Shown here: positions 1-7,962 of the stretch, piece after piece
Numbering within the stretch: the first letter of the stretch is position 1
How the letters are laid out: each line of letters starts with the position of its first letter
Assembly: GCA_027858915.1 (NCBI GenBank)
Contig: JAQIBT010000090.1
Span: 1-37,736 of the forward strand
Length of the DNA stretch: 37,736 nt
Direction of reading: 5' to 3'
Source of the DNA: Salinisphaera sp.
GTDB lineage: Bacteria > Pseudomonadota > Gammaproteobacteria > Nevskiales > Salinisphaeraceae
Translations under genes and position numbers: made by a program
Notes under the pieces: generated by a model
What the model saw: the letters and a program-made list of their open reading frames with translations, nothing else
Databases searched by the model: none
What the model was told of the DNA's origin: nothing

Positions 1-1
1 C

Positions 2-124
2 GAGTATTGCAACGCGCAGATGGCTGAATACCTTGGGTCGTGTTTCGCCATCTTGGATCTGATGTTGAATTGGCGGATCAAGCGGCATGGTACGAAGCTA
101 GACCTGACCCTAGGTGTCCACTAG
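2..124 (+). CDS. C-terminal fragment of an unrecognised ORF cut by the window edge
   Basis: An open frame runs from the window edge for 40 codons to a TAG at 122-124. It contains a helix-turn-helix-like start (MAEYLG) and ends KLDLTLGVH. The tail and the DNA around the stop resemble the ends of IS200-like/REP-associated transposases, but the match is weak and most of the gene lies outside the window. A 10-base direct repeat (ctaggtgtcc) sits over the stop codon at about 110-130. It could equally be a chance frame. Confidence 0.25.
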   Translation, partial: EYCNAQMAEYLGSCFAILDLMLNWRIKRHGTKLDLTLGVH

Positions 125-166
125 GTGTCCCTTGCTTTATGTAGCCGACGCCTCAGCAGCGATGCG

Positions 167-931
167 TCAACCGGCTTCGGTGGGTTTTAGAACGCGCTTC
201 AGGAAATCACGCGTGCGCGGCTCTTTGGGCTCACTAAGTAGTCGGGCCGGTTTGTCCTGCTCGACGATCGCGCCTTGGTCCATGAACACGACGCGATCGG
301 CGACCTCGCGGGCGAAGGCGATTTCGTGGGTTACGACAATCATGGTCATGCCTTCGTCGGCCAGCCGGCGCATGACCGCCAGTACTTCGCCGACCAGTTC
401 CGGGTCCAGCGCCGAGGTGGGTTCGTCGAACAGCATCAGCGCTGGGTCCATCGACAGGGCGCGGGCGATGGCGACGCGTTGTTGCTGGCCGCCGGACAGT
501 TTGGCGGGATAGGCATCGACCTTGTCGGCCAGGCCGACGCGTTCGAGGTTGGCACGGGCAATGTGCTCGGCGTCCGGGCGTTTCTTGCCGAGCACGGTCA
601 TCAGGGCAAGCGCGCAGTTGTCCAGCGCGCTGTGGTGTGGGAACAGGTTGAACTGCTGGAAGACCATCCCGATATGCCGGCGCGCGGCGTCGATGTCGCA
701 GTCTGGATCGGTGAGGTCTTCTCCGCGCACAAGCACGGTGCCGGACTGTGGACGCTCGAGCAGATTCACACAGCGCAAGAGCGTCGATTTGCCAGAGCCG
801 GACGGCCCGATCACGCAGACGACCTCTCCGCTGTCGACCGCGAAGTCGATATCGCGCAGCACGTGATTGTCGCCAAAGTATTTGTTCAGAGCGCTGATAC
901 TGACCAGCGGGCGGGACGTAGTCACGCTCAT
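167..931 (-). CDS. Polar amino-acid ABC transporter, ATP-binding protein
   Basis: This is a 254-residue cytoplasmic ATPase of the polar amino-acid uptake (PAAT) family, which energises import through the permease encoded upstream. Walker A GPSGSGKS is at residues 42-49, followed by the Q-loop region ([12 protein letters not shown]), the signature [15 protein letters not shown], Walker [16 protein letters not shown] and the switch His in VVTHE. The length is typical for GlnQ/HisP-like proteins. The start at 931 is chosen because its ATG overlaps the permease stop (ATGA), which indicates translational coupling; a longer in-frame extension to 1789 is only the shadow of the permease. Substrate is not readable from the sequence; glutamine, histidine or a related polar amino acid is likely. 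Confidence 0.95.
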   Translation of the reverse strand: MSVTTSRPLVSISALNKYFGDNHVLRDIDFAVDSGEVVCVIGPSGSGKSTLLRCVNLLERPQSGTVLVRGEDLTDPDCDIDAARRHIGMVFQQFNLFPHHSALDNCALALMTVLGKKRPDAEHIARANLERVGLADKVDAYPAKLSGGQQQRVAIARALSMDPALMLFDEPTSALDPELVGEVLAVMRRLADEGMTMIVVTHEIAFAREVADRVVFMDQGAIVEQDKPARLLSEPKEPRTRDFLKRVLKPTEAG

Positions 932-1731
932 CGTGCCCGGGCCGCCGAGGCTTCCATGCGCCGGACCAGGATCGACAGCGGCAGGGTGATCACCAGATAA
1001 CCGAGCCCGGCCACGACCAGCGGCGTGATATTGACGTTGGTGTTGGCGGCCGCACGCCCGAACTTGGTGAGGTCGAAGTTGGCTGCCGACAGGCCGACAA
1101 TGAACACGAGCGAGGAGTCCTTGATCAGCATGATCAGTTCGTTGGTCAGCGGCGGAATCATGATTCGGAATGCCTGGGGCAGCGCGATCTTGCGCATGGC
1201 CTGGCCGGCCGTCATGCCCAGCGAGCGGGCGGCTTCGACCTGACCGCGGGGTACTGCCTGGACGCCGGCACGGATGGTCTCGGCCATATAGGCACTGCCG
1301 ACAATCCCCAGCGCGGCCCATACCGTGCCATACGGCGGCCAGGGCATGGTCAGCCCGGGGAACGCCAATGGCAGCAGCGAAAACGCCATGAACACCACCA
1401 GCGCCGGCAAACCGCGGAAGAACTCGATATAGATCGTAGCCAGCCAGCGGTAGGGCGCGATATCCGACAGCCGCATCAGCGCGAGCAATGTGCCCGCGGT
1501 CAGCCCGATGACGAAGCCGCCGGCCGAGTAGGCCAGGGTATTCCAGAGCGCCCGCCATAGTCCGTGGACGATGGTGTGCCAGATCAATGTCGGATCGAAG
1601 AATGTATGGCCGATCGTCTGCCAGTCGGCAACAAACGCCGCGCCCGCCAACACGACGATCAGCACGGCGTACTGAAGTACGCGCCAGCGCTGCGCGCGCC
1701 GGCGCGGGCTCAGGGCCTGTTGCCGTTTCAT
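928..1731 (-). CDS. Polar amino-acid ABC transporter, permease
   Basis: This is a 267-residue inner-membrane permease of the HisM/GlnP type. A basic N-terminus ([16 protein letters not shown]) is followed by a first membrane segment at about residues 20-36 and several more. The EAA loop that contacts the ATPase is clear ([20 protein letters not shown]). It starts 9 bases after the solute-binding protein stop and overlaps the ATPase start by 4 bases, so the three genes form one operon. Only one permease is present, so it presumably works as a homodimer like GlnP. The first 19 coding bases recur at 3321-3339. Confidence 0.94.
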   Translation of the reverse strand: MKRQQALSPRRRAQRWRVLQYAVLIVVLAGAAFVADWQTIGHTFFDPTLIWHTIVHGLWRALWNTLAYSAGGFVIGLTAGTLLALMRLSDIAPYRWLATIYIEFFRGLPALVVFMAFSLLPLAFPGLTMPWPPYGTVWAALGIVGSAYMAETIRAGVQAVPRGQVEAARSLGMTAGQAMRKIALPQAFRIMIPPLTNELIMLIKDSSLVFIVGLSAANFDLTKFGRAAANTNVNITPLVVAGLGYLVITLPLSILVRRMEASAARAR

Positions 1732-1740
1732 ACCACGTGC

Positions 1741-2583
1741 CTACTGGCCGTTCTGGTGTTTGATCGGGGTCGGCGCATGGCCGAACCATTTCTTGTAGAT
1801 ATGATCGTATTTACCGTCGTTCCTGGCTTTTGCCATGTCCTTGTTGAGTCGGTCGATCAGTGTCTGTGCGTTGTCGTTGTCTTTCTGCGCAATGAATCCG
1901 TATTGCTCGCCGGTATCGAACTCGGCGGCAACCGTTGTGCCGGGGTTTTCCTTGGCGTATTGCAACAACGGCGCATTGTCGCCGATTGATGCAGCGACGC
2001 TGCCGGCGCTTACCGCCGTGGTTTCCAGCGCCAGATCATCGAACACCACTGTCGTATAGCCATACTGGTCGGCGTGCTTCTCGGCATAGACGGCGCCGGT
2101 GGTATCGGTCTGGATGCCCAGGCGCTTGCCCTTGAGATCGGCCAGACTCTTGATGCCGCTGCCCTTCTTGACCAGAAGCGCCTGTGTGGCGTTGAAGTAC
2201 GGATCTGAGAACAGCAGGGCTTTCTTGCGCTGGTCGGTGATGGTGGCGCCGCCCATGGCGATATCACACTTGTGGGCAGCGAATACGGCACCCGAGGTGA
2301 TCTGGTTCCAGTCCATGCTCACTACTTTTTCCTTGACCCCCATGTCATCGGCCAGCAGCTTGAGCATGTCGACGTCGAAGCCGACCACGTCGCCGTTGTC
2401 GTTCGTGAACTGAAACGGCTTGTAGGGCAGATGGGTGCAAATCGTCAGTGCATTCTTCTGGACCAGGTGAATACCGTCGACGGTCGTGCCCTTGTCCTGA
2501 CTGCAGGCGGACAAGGCCATCGCGAGCAGCGTCAGAGCAGTGACTACAAGCGTGCGTCCGGGCCTGGCGAAAAACATATCCAT
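1741..2583 (-). CDS. Polar amino-acid ABC transporter, solute-binding lipoprotein
   Basis: This is a 280-residue type-3 solute-binding protein that delivers an amino acid to the permease/ATPase downstream. The start at 2583 gives an N-terminus with basic residues, a hydrophobic core and a lipobox LSAC at Cys27, so the protein should be lipid-anchored to the periplasmic face. The family signature [15 protein letters not shown] follows, then the usual two-lobe pattern ([24 protein letters not shown]). The frame extends upstream to 2796, but that extension lacks a signal peptide. A GGAAC sequence precedes the chosen start. It is the first gene of the ABC operon and is divergent from the PsiE-like gene, sharing a roughly 200-bp promoter region. 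Confidence 0.93.
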   Translation of the reverse strand: MDMFFARPGRTLVVTALTLLAMALSACSQDKGTTVDGIHLVQKNALTICTHLPYKPFQFTNDNGDVVGFDVDMLKLLADDMGVKEKVVSMDWNQITSGAVFAAHKCDIAMGGATITDQRKKALLFSDPYFNATQALLVKKGSGIKSLADLKGKRLGIQTDTTGAVYAEKHADQYGYTTVVFDDLALETTAVSAGSVAASIGDNAPLLQYAKENPGTTVAAEFDTGEQYGFIAQKDNDNAQTLIDRLNKDMAKARNDGKYDHIYKKWFGHAPTPIKHQNGQ

Positions 2584-2780
2584 GACAGTTGTTCCGGTTG
2601 AGTCGTGATCAGAGTCTGTTGAACAGTTTGCCATAGCGGATCGGCTTTGAATCGCCGCGCGTTTTTCCATACGAGCACTATCAGAGCTTGTCGCGCTCAT
2701 GGTTGTGGCGTACGTTTTGATAAATGGCTCGCAAGCCAGGCTATAGCCGCCGGCTGCGCAACCTGGCGTTTGAATCAAAT

Positions 2781-3311
2781 ATGTCCGTATACACACTGGG
2801 CGAACGTACCCGTCGCTGGATCGATCGCGGTTTTACTTTCGTCGAGTCTGCGGTCTACGTGGCGCTAGGCGTCCTGCTCGCAGTTGCAGCCACGATGCTT
2901 CTGGTGTCAAGTACAGTCGATTTCTTCGCTGAGATCGCATTCAGTCAGCTCGACTCGCATGTCGTCACTCTTCTGGGCCGTCTGCTTCTTGTACTGCTGA
3001 TCGCCGAACTGCTGTACACGGTCAAGGTATCGTTTAGCGCCGGTACGATTGTGCTGGAACCGTTCCTGTTCATCGGCCTGATCGCGGCGATACGACGTGT
3101 TTTCGTGCTGACGGCTGAATTCTCGGACGCTGGCGGCGGTGAGCAAATTCCTTTTCGAGAGTTCATCATCGAACTTGGCGCACTGTCAGTCCTGATTCTC
3201 GTCATCGCGGTGTCGCTGTGGCTACTGCGTAAAAGCACTACCTACGAAGATCGCAAGAATCGACCTGTCCGCATCGATTCAAACGATATAGATCAGGCGG
3301 GCGGTGGTTGA
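2781..3311 (+). CDS. PsiE-like small inner-membrane protein
   Basis: This predicted membrane protein (176 residues from this start) has about four hydrophobic helices: VESAVYVALGVLLAVAAT, LLGRLLLVLLIAELLYT, an IVLEPFLFIGLIAAIRRVFV segment and ALSVLILVIAVSLWLL. The order, length and the EPFL...IRR motif fit the phosphate-starvation-inducible PsiE family, whose biochemical role is unknown. The C-terminus is charged and cytoplasmic-looking. No strong ribosome-binding site distinguishes the ATG at 2781 from an in-frame ATG at 2724; 2781 is preferred because the extra 19 residues are basic and not typical of the family. It is monocistronic and divergent from the ABC operon. Confidence 0.75.
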   Translation: MSVYTLGERTRRWIDRGFTFVESAVYVALGVLLAVAATMLLVSSTVDFFAEIAFSQLDSHVVTLLGRLLLVLLIAELLYTVKVSFSAGTIVLEPFLFIGLIAAIRRVFVLTAEFSDAGGGEQIPFREFIIELGALSVLILVIAVSLWLLRKSTTYEDRKNRPVRIDSNDIDQAGGG

Positions 3312-3336
3312 ACAGCCGCAAGGGCCTGTTGCCGTT

Positions 3337-3468
3337 TCACGCAGCCTGAGCCGCGTGAACGCGCGCCTGCGCATGGCCTGAAATCGAGGAGTACCCGTCG
3401 TGCGTGCCTTGGTAAGTCGAGTAGATACGCGCTGAGAAATCCCTGTTCGGAATTCCGGGCGCTTTCAT
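3337..3468 (-). CDS. Possible 43-aa ORF coupled to dddR
   Basis: The ATG of this short frame overlaps the stop of the LysR gene (ATGA at 3465-3468), a typical coupling arrangement. The product would be 43 residues, polar and without a recognisable domain (MKAPGIPNRDFSARIYST near the start). Its 3' end touches the 19-base repeat at 3321-3339. It could be a real small protein or only open by chance. Nothing else is visible between here and the PsiE-like gene. Confidence 0.2.
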   Translation of the reverse strand: MKAPGIPNRDFSARIYSTYQGTHDGYSSISGHAQARVHAAQAA

Positions 3469-4385
3469 GAAGTCATTGCCGTGGGTTGTGTTCCCCATAC
3501 GCGGGACAACACATCCAGTGCCTCGGCGATGAGTTGTTCGTCGCTGCGGTCGCGTCGCCAGATGAAGCTGAGGGCGCAAGGGAGCCGTACGTCTTTGGCC
3601 ACGACAAGCCCGCGTTCCTGGCGTTCTGTCATCGCTACAGCATCTCGAGCCAGACTAAGGCCGACACCGGCCCGCACCAGGTTGAGCATGCAGGCTTCCT
3701 GGTCAACCTGAGCGACGCGTCGCGGTGCGAGACCCAGTGGATCGAGTACGCCGTGCAGCAGCCGGTTATGCACCGAGCTGGGTGGCGTCACGATCCAGGG
3801 CAGTGAGGCAAGGCTTGCCCAGTCTGTTTCTTGCAGCCAGTCGCCCCATGTGGGGGGTGCGATGATGTGATAGTCGAAGACCGTGAGTTCGCGATGGGCG
3901 ACGAACGGCGAGGCCTCGCCGGTGCCGATACCGGGTGCCGATAGATAAAACCCCACGTCCAGTTCGCCTCGATGTACCTGGCCCAGAACCGTGCCGCTCA
4001 TGCCGTGTTGGAGCTGGGTTTCGATCTGAGGTGCCTGGTCAACCAGCTGATGCAGAAACGCGCCAAGCCGGATGAACTCGGGGTCGATAATCGTGCCGAG
4101 CTTCAGCTGCCCCCTCAGGGTGCGGTTGAGTGCTCTAGCACTTTGGTTGAATACGCCCATCGATGACAGGGCTTTCTCGGCAGCAGGCAGCAACGCACGG
4201 CCATCTTCGGTCAGAGCCAGTCCTTGCGGGCGGCGAAGAAACAGCTTTAGCTGCAGATTTTCTTGTAACTGTTTGATTTTAAGACTGACGGCTGGCTGAG
4301 TGAGGTGCAGACGCTCGGCGGCGCGCGACACGCTGCCTTCTCTGGCCACCACGACAAAGGCCCGCAGAATATTCAAATCGTTCAT
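3465..4385 (-). CDS. dddR: LysR-type regulator of the DMSP cluster (DddR-like)
   Basis: This 306-residue LysR-family regulator has an N-terminal winged helix-turn-helix at about residues 1-60 (LNILRAFVVVAREGSVSRAA, then HLTQPAVSLKIKQLQE) and a periplasmic-binding-protein-like effector domain from about residue 90. It is divergent from dddC. In Marinomonas and Halomonas, ddd clusters of the DddD type carry a LysR regulator, DddR, that activates them in response to DMSP or its products, so the same role is inferred here from context. The shared 165-bp intergenic region contains a perfect palindrome at 4410-4426, a likely binding site. Assignment to DddR rests on position, not on a specific motif. 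Confidence 0.85.
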   Translation of the reverse strand: MNDLNILRAFVVVAREGSVSRAAERLHLTQPAVSLKIKQLQENLQLKLFLRRPQGLALTEDGRALLPAAEKALSSMGVFNQSARALNRTLRGQLKLGTIIDPEFIRLGAFLHQLVDQAPQIETQLQHGMSGTVLGQVHRGELDVGFYLSAPGIGTGEASPFVAHRELTVFDYHIIAPPTWGDWLQETDWASLASLPWIVTPPSSVHNRLLHGVLDPLGLAPRRVAQVDQEACMLNLVRAGVGLSLARDAVAMTERQERGLVVAKDVRLPCALSFIWRRDRSDEQLIAEALDVLSRVWGTQPTAMTS

Positions 4386-4409
4386 CGGGTAGCTCGGATC
4401 CGGCGGAGA

Positions 4410-4426
4410 TATAAATTTAATTTATA
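4410..4426. promoter_or_regulatory. Candidate LysR (DddR) operator, dddR-dddC intergenic
   Basis: A perfect 7+3+7 palindrome, TATAAATTTAATTTATA, contains the T-N11-A core typical of LysR-type boxes. Its right-hand end is 25 bases upstream of dddR on that gene's strand, and it lies about 125 bases upstream of dddC. A similar palindrome precedes dddT at 6247-6263. Binding by DddR is inferred. Confidence 0.55.
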
Positions 4427-4550
4427 AGAGAATTTTGTTTTTATCAATTGATCCTTGACCGCAGCTCGCTAATCTGATCAAACGCAACCGTTGTAAATGC
4501 GCTTTATACGGGCTTTGCAAACGGTCTGACAACATCGGAAGGAGAGCAGG

Positions 4551-6062
4551 ATGAGCGAAAACCGCATCGGTCATTATATCAACGGACTAATGTCCAACGG
4601 GCATGGTGGCAACACCCAGCCGGTATACAACCCGGCAACGGGGCAGGTGAGTGGTGACGTGGCGCTCGCCAGCGCTGCCGACGTGGACGCTGCCGTGGCT
4701 GCCGCCAAGGCGGCATTCCCAGGCTGGGCCGATACGCCGCCGATCCGGCGGGCTCGCGTCATGTTCAAGTTTCTTGAATTACTGAACGCACATAAAGATG
4801 AGTTGGCACGGGCGATTGTTCTCGAGCACGGCAAGGTCTTTAGCGATGCACAGGGAGAAGTCGCCCGCGGCATCGATATCGTGGAATTCGCCTGTGGCAT
4901 TCCGCAGCTGTTGAAAGGCGACTACACCGAACAGGTCAGCCGCGGAATCGACAACTGGACGATGCGTCAACCGTTGGGCGTTGTGGCCGGCATAACGCCT
5001 TTCAATTTCCCGGTGATGGTGCCGATGTGGATGTACCCGGTCGCAATCGCGGCAGGCAACACCTTTGTGCTCAAGCCGAGCCCGCTCGATCCGAGCGCGT
5101 CGCTGCTGATGGCTGATCTGCTTACGCAAGCCGGCTTGCCGGAGGGTGTGTTCAACGTGTTGCAGGGCGACAAGGTGGCAGTCGAGGCATTGATTGATCA
5201 TCCGGATGTCAAGGCGTTGTCGTTTGTCGGGTCTACGCCTATCGCAAACAAGATCTACCAGCGTGGGGCTCAGCATGGCAAACGCGTGCAGGCGCTCGGT
5301 GGCGCCAAGAACCATCTGGTGGTTATGCCCGACGCCAATCTCGACAAGGCGGTTGATGCGCTGATCGGTGCAGCCTATGGCAGTGCAGGCGAGCGCTGCA
5401 TGGCGATCAGCGTCGCCGTGATGGTCGGCGACGTCGCCGACACGCTGGTGCCGCGTCTGGCCGAGCGTGCCAAATCTCTGACGATAAAAAATGGTCTGGA
5501 AAACGACGCCGAGATGGGTCCCATCGTGACCGCGCAGGCCCATCAACGCATTACTGAATATATCGCCAAGGGCGTCGACGAAGGCGCAGAACTGGTGGTG
5601 GATGGCCGCAGCTTTGACAGCGCTGGCGCTGGCAACGGATGTGGTGACGGTTTCTGGATGGGAGGCACGCTGTTCGATCATGTCACGTCGGATATGAAGA
5701 TCTATCAGGAAGAGATTTTCGGCCCGGTTCTGGCCTGTGTCCGGGTGCCCGACATCGCGACGGCAATTGAGCTCATCAACGATCACGAATTTGGTAATGG
5801 CGTGAGCTGCTTCACGGAAAGCGGCCACGTGGCACGCGAGTTTGGTCGCCGTATCCAGGTGGGTATGGTCGGCATCAACGTGCCGATTCCGGTGCCAATG
5901 TCCTGGCATGGTTTCGGCGGCTGGAAGCGTTCGCTGTTCGGCGATATGCATGCCTACGGAGAAGAGGGCGTGCGTTTCTATACCAAGCAGAAGTCGATAA
6001 TGCAGCGTTGGTCGGATTCGATCGATGCCGGCGCAGAGTTCGCGATGCCTACGGCGAAGTAG
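4551..6062 (+). CDS. dddC: CoA-acylating (methyl)malonate-semialdehyde dehydrogenase, DddC
   Basis: This 503-residue aldehyde dehydrogenase of the MmsA/IolA branch has the oxyanion Asn in FNFP (about 151-154) and the catalytic Cys283 in GSAGERCMA. The general-base Glu of ordinary aldehyde dehydrogenases (normally in ELGG) is absent: the sequence reads LGGAKNH. That is the hallmark of the CoA-acylating, decarboxylating subfamily. In DddD-type DMSP catabolism this enzyme, DddC, converts malonate semialdehyde plus CoA and NAD+ to acetyl-CoA and CO2. It is the first gene of the plus-strand cluster, with a strong ribosome-binding site (GGAAGGAGAG) before the ATG. On sequence alone it could also serve valine or inositol breakdown; the neighbours favour DddC. 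Confidence 0.9.
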   Translation: MSENRIGHYINGLMSNGHGGNTQPVYNPATGQVSGDVALASAADVDAAVAAAKAAFPGWADTPPIRRARVMFKFLELLNAHKDELARAIVLEHGKVFSDAQGEVARGIDIVEFACGIPQLLKGDYTEQVSRGIDNWTMRQPLGVVAGITPFNFPVMVPMWMYPVAIAAGNTFVLKPSPLDPSASLLMADLLTQAGLPEGVFNVLQGDKVAVEALIDHPDVKALSFVGSTPIANKIYQRGAQHGKRVQALGGAKNHLVVMPDANLDKAVDALIGAAYGSAGERCMAISVAVMVGDVADTLVPRLAERAKSLTIKNGLENDAEMGPIVTAQAHQRITEYIAKGVDEGAELVVDGRSFDSAGAGNGCGDGFWMGGTLFDHVTSDMKIYQEEIFGPVLACVRVPDIATAIELINDHEFGNGVSCFTESGHVAREFGRRIQVGMVGINVPIPVPMSWHGFGGWKRSLFGDMHAYGEEGVRFYTKQKSIMQRWSDSIDAGAEFAMPTAK

Positions 6063-6074
6063 CCATCCAGCCGG

Positions 6075-6100
6075 GCCGGCCTCGGTGTATCGAGGCCGGC
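6075..6100 (+). terminator. Strong hairpin after dddC
   Basis: A perfect 10-bp stem (GCCGGCCTCG with its complement) around a 6-base loop begins 12 bases after the dddC stop. No T-tract follows, so it is more likely an mRNA-stabilising or attenuating structure than a complete intrinsic terminator. It would uncouple dddC from dddT levels. Confidence 0.45.
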
Positions 6101-6246
6101 ACGGCTAGGGATTCGAAGTGATTTGGTCGTTTCTGCGCTGCGCTTGACTGAAGCATGGGGTCCGATCGTCGAGCGCACGATTGGTGTCGTCTTTTCAGCA
6201 AGTGCTAAATCCATTCGCGTCGGCAACATTATTTTCAAGTCTAGGC

Positions 6247-6263
6247 TGTATTTGATTAATACA
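6247..6263. promoter_or_regulatory. Candidate LysR (DddR) operator upstream of dddT
   Basis: A perfect 6+5+6 inverted repeat, TGTATTTGATTAATACA, contains a T-N11-A core with the same length and symmetry as the palindrome at 4410-4426. It lies in the 268-bp gap between dddC and dddT, about 67 bases before the dddT start, which suggests that dddT-dddD-dddB has its own regulated promoter. Function is inferred. Confidence 0.5.
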
Positions 6264-6330
6264 AATCTGGCGTCCATTGGATTCGCCAGCCCGGAATCAT
6301 AAAAAACAAGACAAAAAGAAGGAGGAGACC

Positions 6331-7896
6331 TTGAACACATCACAAAAAAGAGGCGATAGCCTCGACCTCAGAGTATTCATACCATCGGTTTTCGTGATTG
6401 TCGCGCTGATGGTGCCTCTTATCATCTTCCCAGATTCGGGAACCAAGGTTGTCAATGCGGCGTTCGCATTTGCGACCAACCAATTTGGTTGGCTGTATCT
6501 GGCCGCTGGGCTGAGTGTTGTGGTTTTCCTGATCGGGCTGGCGGTCAGTCGGTTTGGCAATGTCCGTCTCGGTGGGCCGGAAGACAAGCCGGAATTTTCC
6601 TACTTCAGCTGGGTGGCCATGATCTTTGCCGGCGGTATCGGCATCGCGATCGTCAACTGGGCCTGGGTAGAGCCCATCTACTATCTCAAGGGCCCGCCGT
6701 TCGGGGCCAAGCCGTTCAGCAATGAAGCCGCCGAATGGGCACTGACCTACGGCCAGTTCCACTGGGGGTTGACGCCCTGGGCGTTCTATTGCCTTCCGGC
6801 GATTCCCATCGCTTATTCCATGTATGTCCACAAACGCCCGGGCGTACGTCTGTCTGTCGCGTCTCGCGGCGTGCTCGGTCGTCATGCCGATGGATGGTGG
6901 GGTGTACTACTGGATTCCGTCGTCGTTTTCGGGATCGTTGGTGGCGTCGGCACGTCTCTGGGGCTGGCGGTGCCGCTTGTCTCTCGGTTGACCAGCGGCC
7001 TGCTGGGCATCGAGCCTTCCTTCGCACTGGACATGGGCGTGCTTGTAGTCTGGACCGCAATGTTCGCAGGCAGCGTCTGGTTCGGCTTGGCGAAGGGCAT
7101 CAAGATACTTTCGGATATCAACATCTTCCTCGCCGCGCTGTTGCTCGGTTTCGTGTTTATCGCCGGAAACACGGTATTCATGATGGATGCGTGGGTGAAC
7201 AGTTTCGGCAAGATGTTATTCAATTTTGTCCGCATGAGCACCTGGACCGACCCGTTCGGCGGCTCCTCGTTCTATAAGGACTGGACGGTCTTCTACTGGG
7301 CGTGGTGGATTGCATACGCGCCGATGATGGGCCTGTTTGTTGCACGTATCTCTCGTGGCCGTACGATTCGTGAGCTGATCATCGCCGAGCTGGTATTCGG
7401 TTCGCTGGGTTGCTGGATGTTCTTTGCCGTATGGGGCGGCTATGCCATGCAACTGCAGACCAGTCACGTTCTCGATATCGCGTCCATCCTGCAAAACGAC
7501 GGCATTCCGGGGGCGGTCCAGGCGATCTTGCAGACGTTGCCTATGCCCGGTGTCGTCACGGCGTTGTTTATTCTTCTGTGCTTCATCTTTCTGGCGACTA
7601 CGCTCGACAGCTCTGCCTATGTGCTGGCTTCGGTCACATCGACCAAACTGTCGGGCTATGAAGAGCCCAAGCGCTCCCTGCGGCTGATCTGGGCTTTTCT
7701 CATTGCGGGCGTCGGCGTGGCGCTGATCAAGCTGGGTGGACTCAAGCAAGTACAGACCTCGACCATCGTGGTGGCCCTGCCCATGATTCCGGTGCTGGTC
7801 ATCTTGAGTTGCTCGCTGATGCGTTGGCTGCGTCGGGATTTCAGAAAAGAGACTGAACTGGTACTGGAAAATGTCGAGGACCGAGATACGCATTGA
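6331..7896 (+). CDS. dddT: BCCT-family DMSP/betaine transporter, DddT
   Basis: This 521-residue inner-membrane transporter of the betaine/choline/carnitine (BCCT) family has about 12 membrane helices. The family signatures are WAWVEPIYYLKGPP and the tryptophan-rich segment FYWAWWIAYAPMMG followed by ARISRGRTIRE. BCCT proteins take up quaternary or tertiary sulfonium/ammonium zwitterions using ion gradients; in ddd clusters DddT imports DMSP. The start is TTG at 6331 because AAGGAGG lies five bases upstream; an in-frame start at 6277 would add a lysine-rich leader containing that ribosome-binding site. It is followed by dddD after 66 bases. Confidence 0.92.
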   Translation: MNTSQKRGDSLDLRVFIPSVFVIVALMVPLIIFPDSGTKVVNAAFAFATNQFGWLYLAAGLSVVVFLIGLAVSRFGNVRLGGPEDKPEFSYFSWVAMIFAGGIGIAIVNWAWVEPIYYLKGPPFGAKPFSNEAAEWALTYGQFHWGLTPWAFYCLPAIPIAYSMYVHKRPGVRLSVASRGVLGRHADGWWGVLLDSVVVFGIVGGVGTSLGLAVPLVSRLTSGLLGIEPSFALDMGVLVVWTAMFAGSVWFGLAKGIKILSDINIFLAALLLGFVFIAGNTVFMMDAWVNSFGKMLFNFVRMSTWTDPFGGSSFYKDWTVFYWAWWIAYAPMMGLFVARISRGRTIRELIIAELVFGSLGCWMFFAVWGGYAMQLQTSHVLDIASILQNDGIPGAVQAILQTLPMPGVVTALFILLCFIFLATTLDSSAYVLASVTSTKLSGYEEPKRSLRLIWAFLIAGVGVALIKLGGLKQVQTSTIVVALPMIPVLVILSCSLMRWLRRDFRKETELVLENVEDRDTH

Positions 7897-7962
7897 CCGG
7901 CAGGTCATGCCTCATCTGTCTACAAGCCCCCGCTCAAAAACCTCGTCTCGAGGAGTCGCAGC

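Noticed and set aside
137-180. Hairpin (AGCCG...GACGC) downstream of the ABC operon as a terminator
   Set aside because: The stem needs a bulge and no T-tract follows.
167-1789. A 540-residue frame that seems to fuse permease-region sequence to the ABC ATPase
   Set aside because: The N-terminal half is the out-of-frame shadow of the permease gene; the ATPase starts at 931 with an ATGA overlap.
4779-5951. A 390-residue minus-strand frame opposite dddC
   Set aside because: It is His/Asp-rich shadow coding of a conserved gene, with no domain and no start signal.
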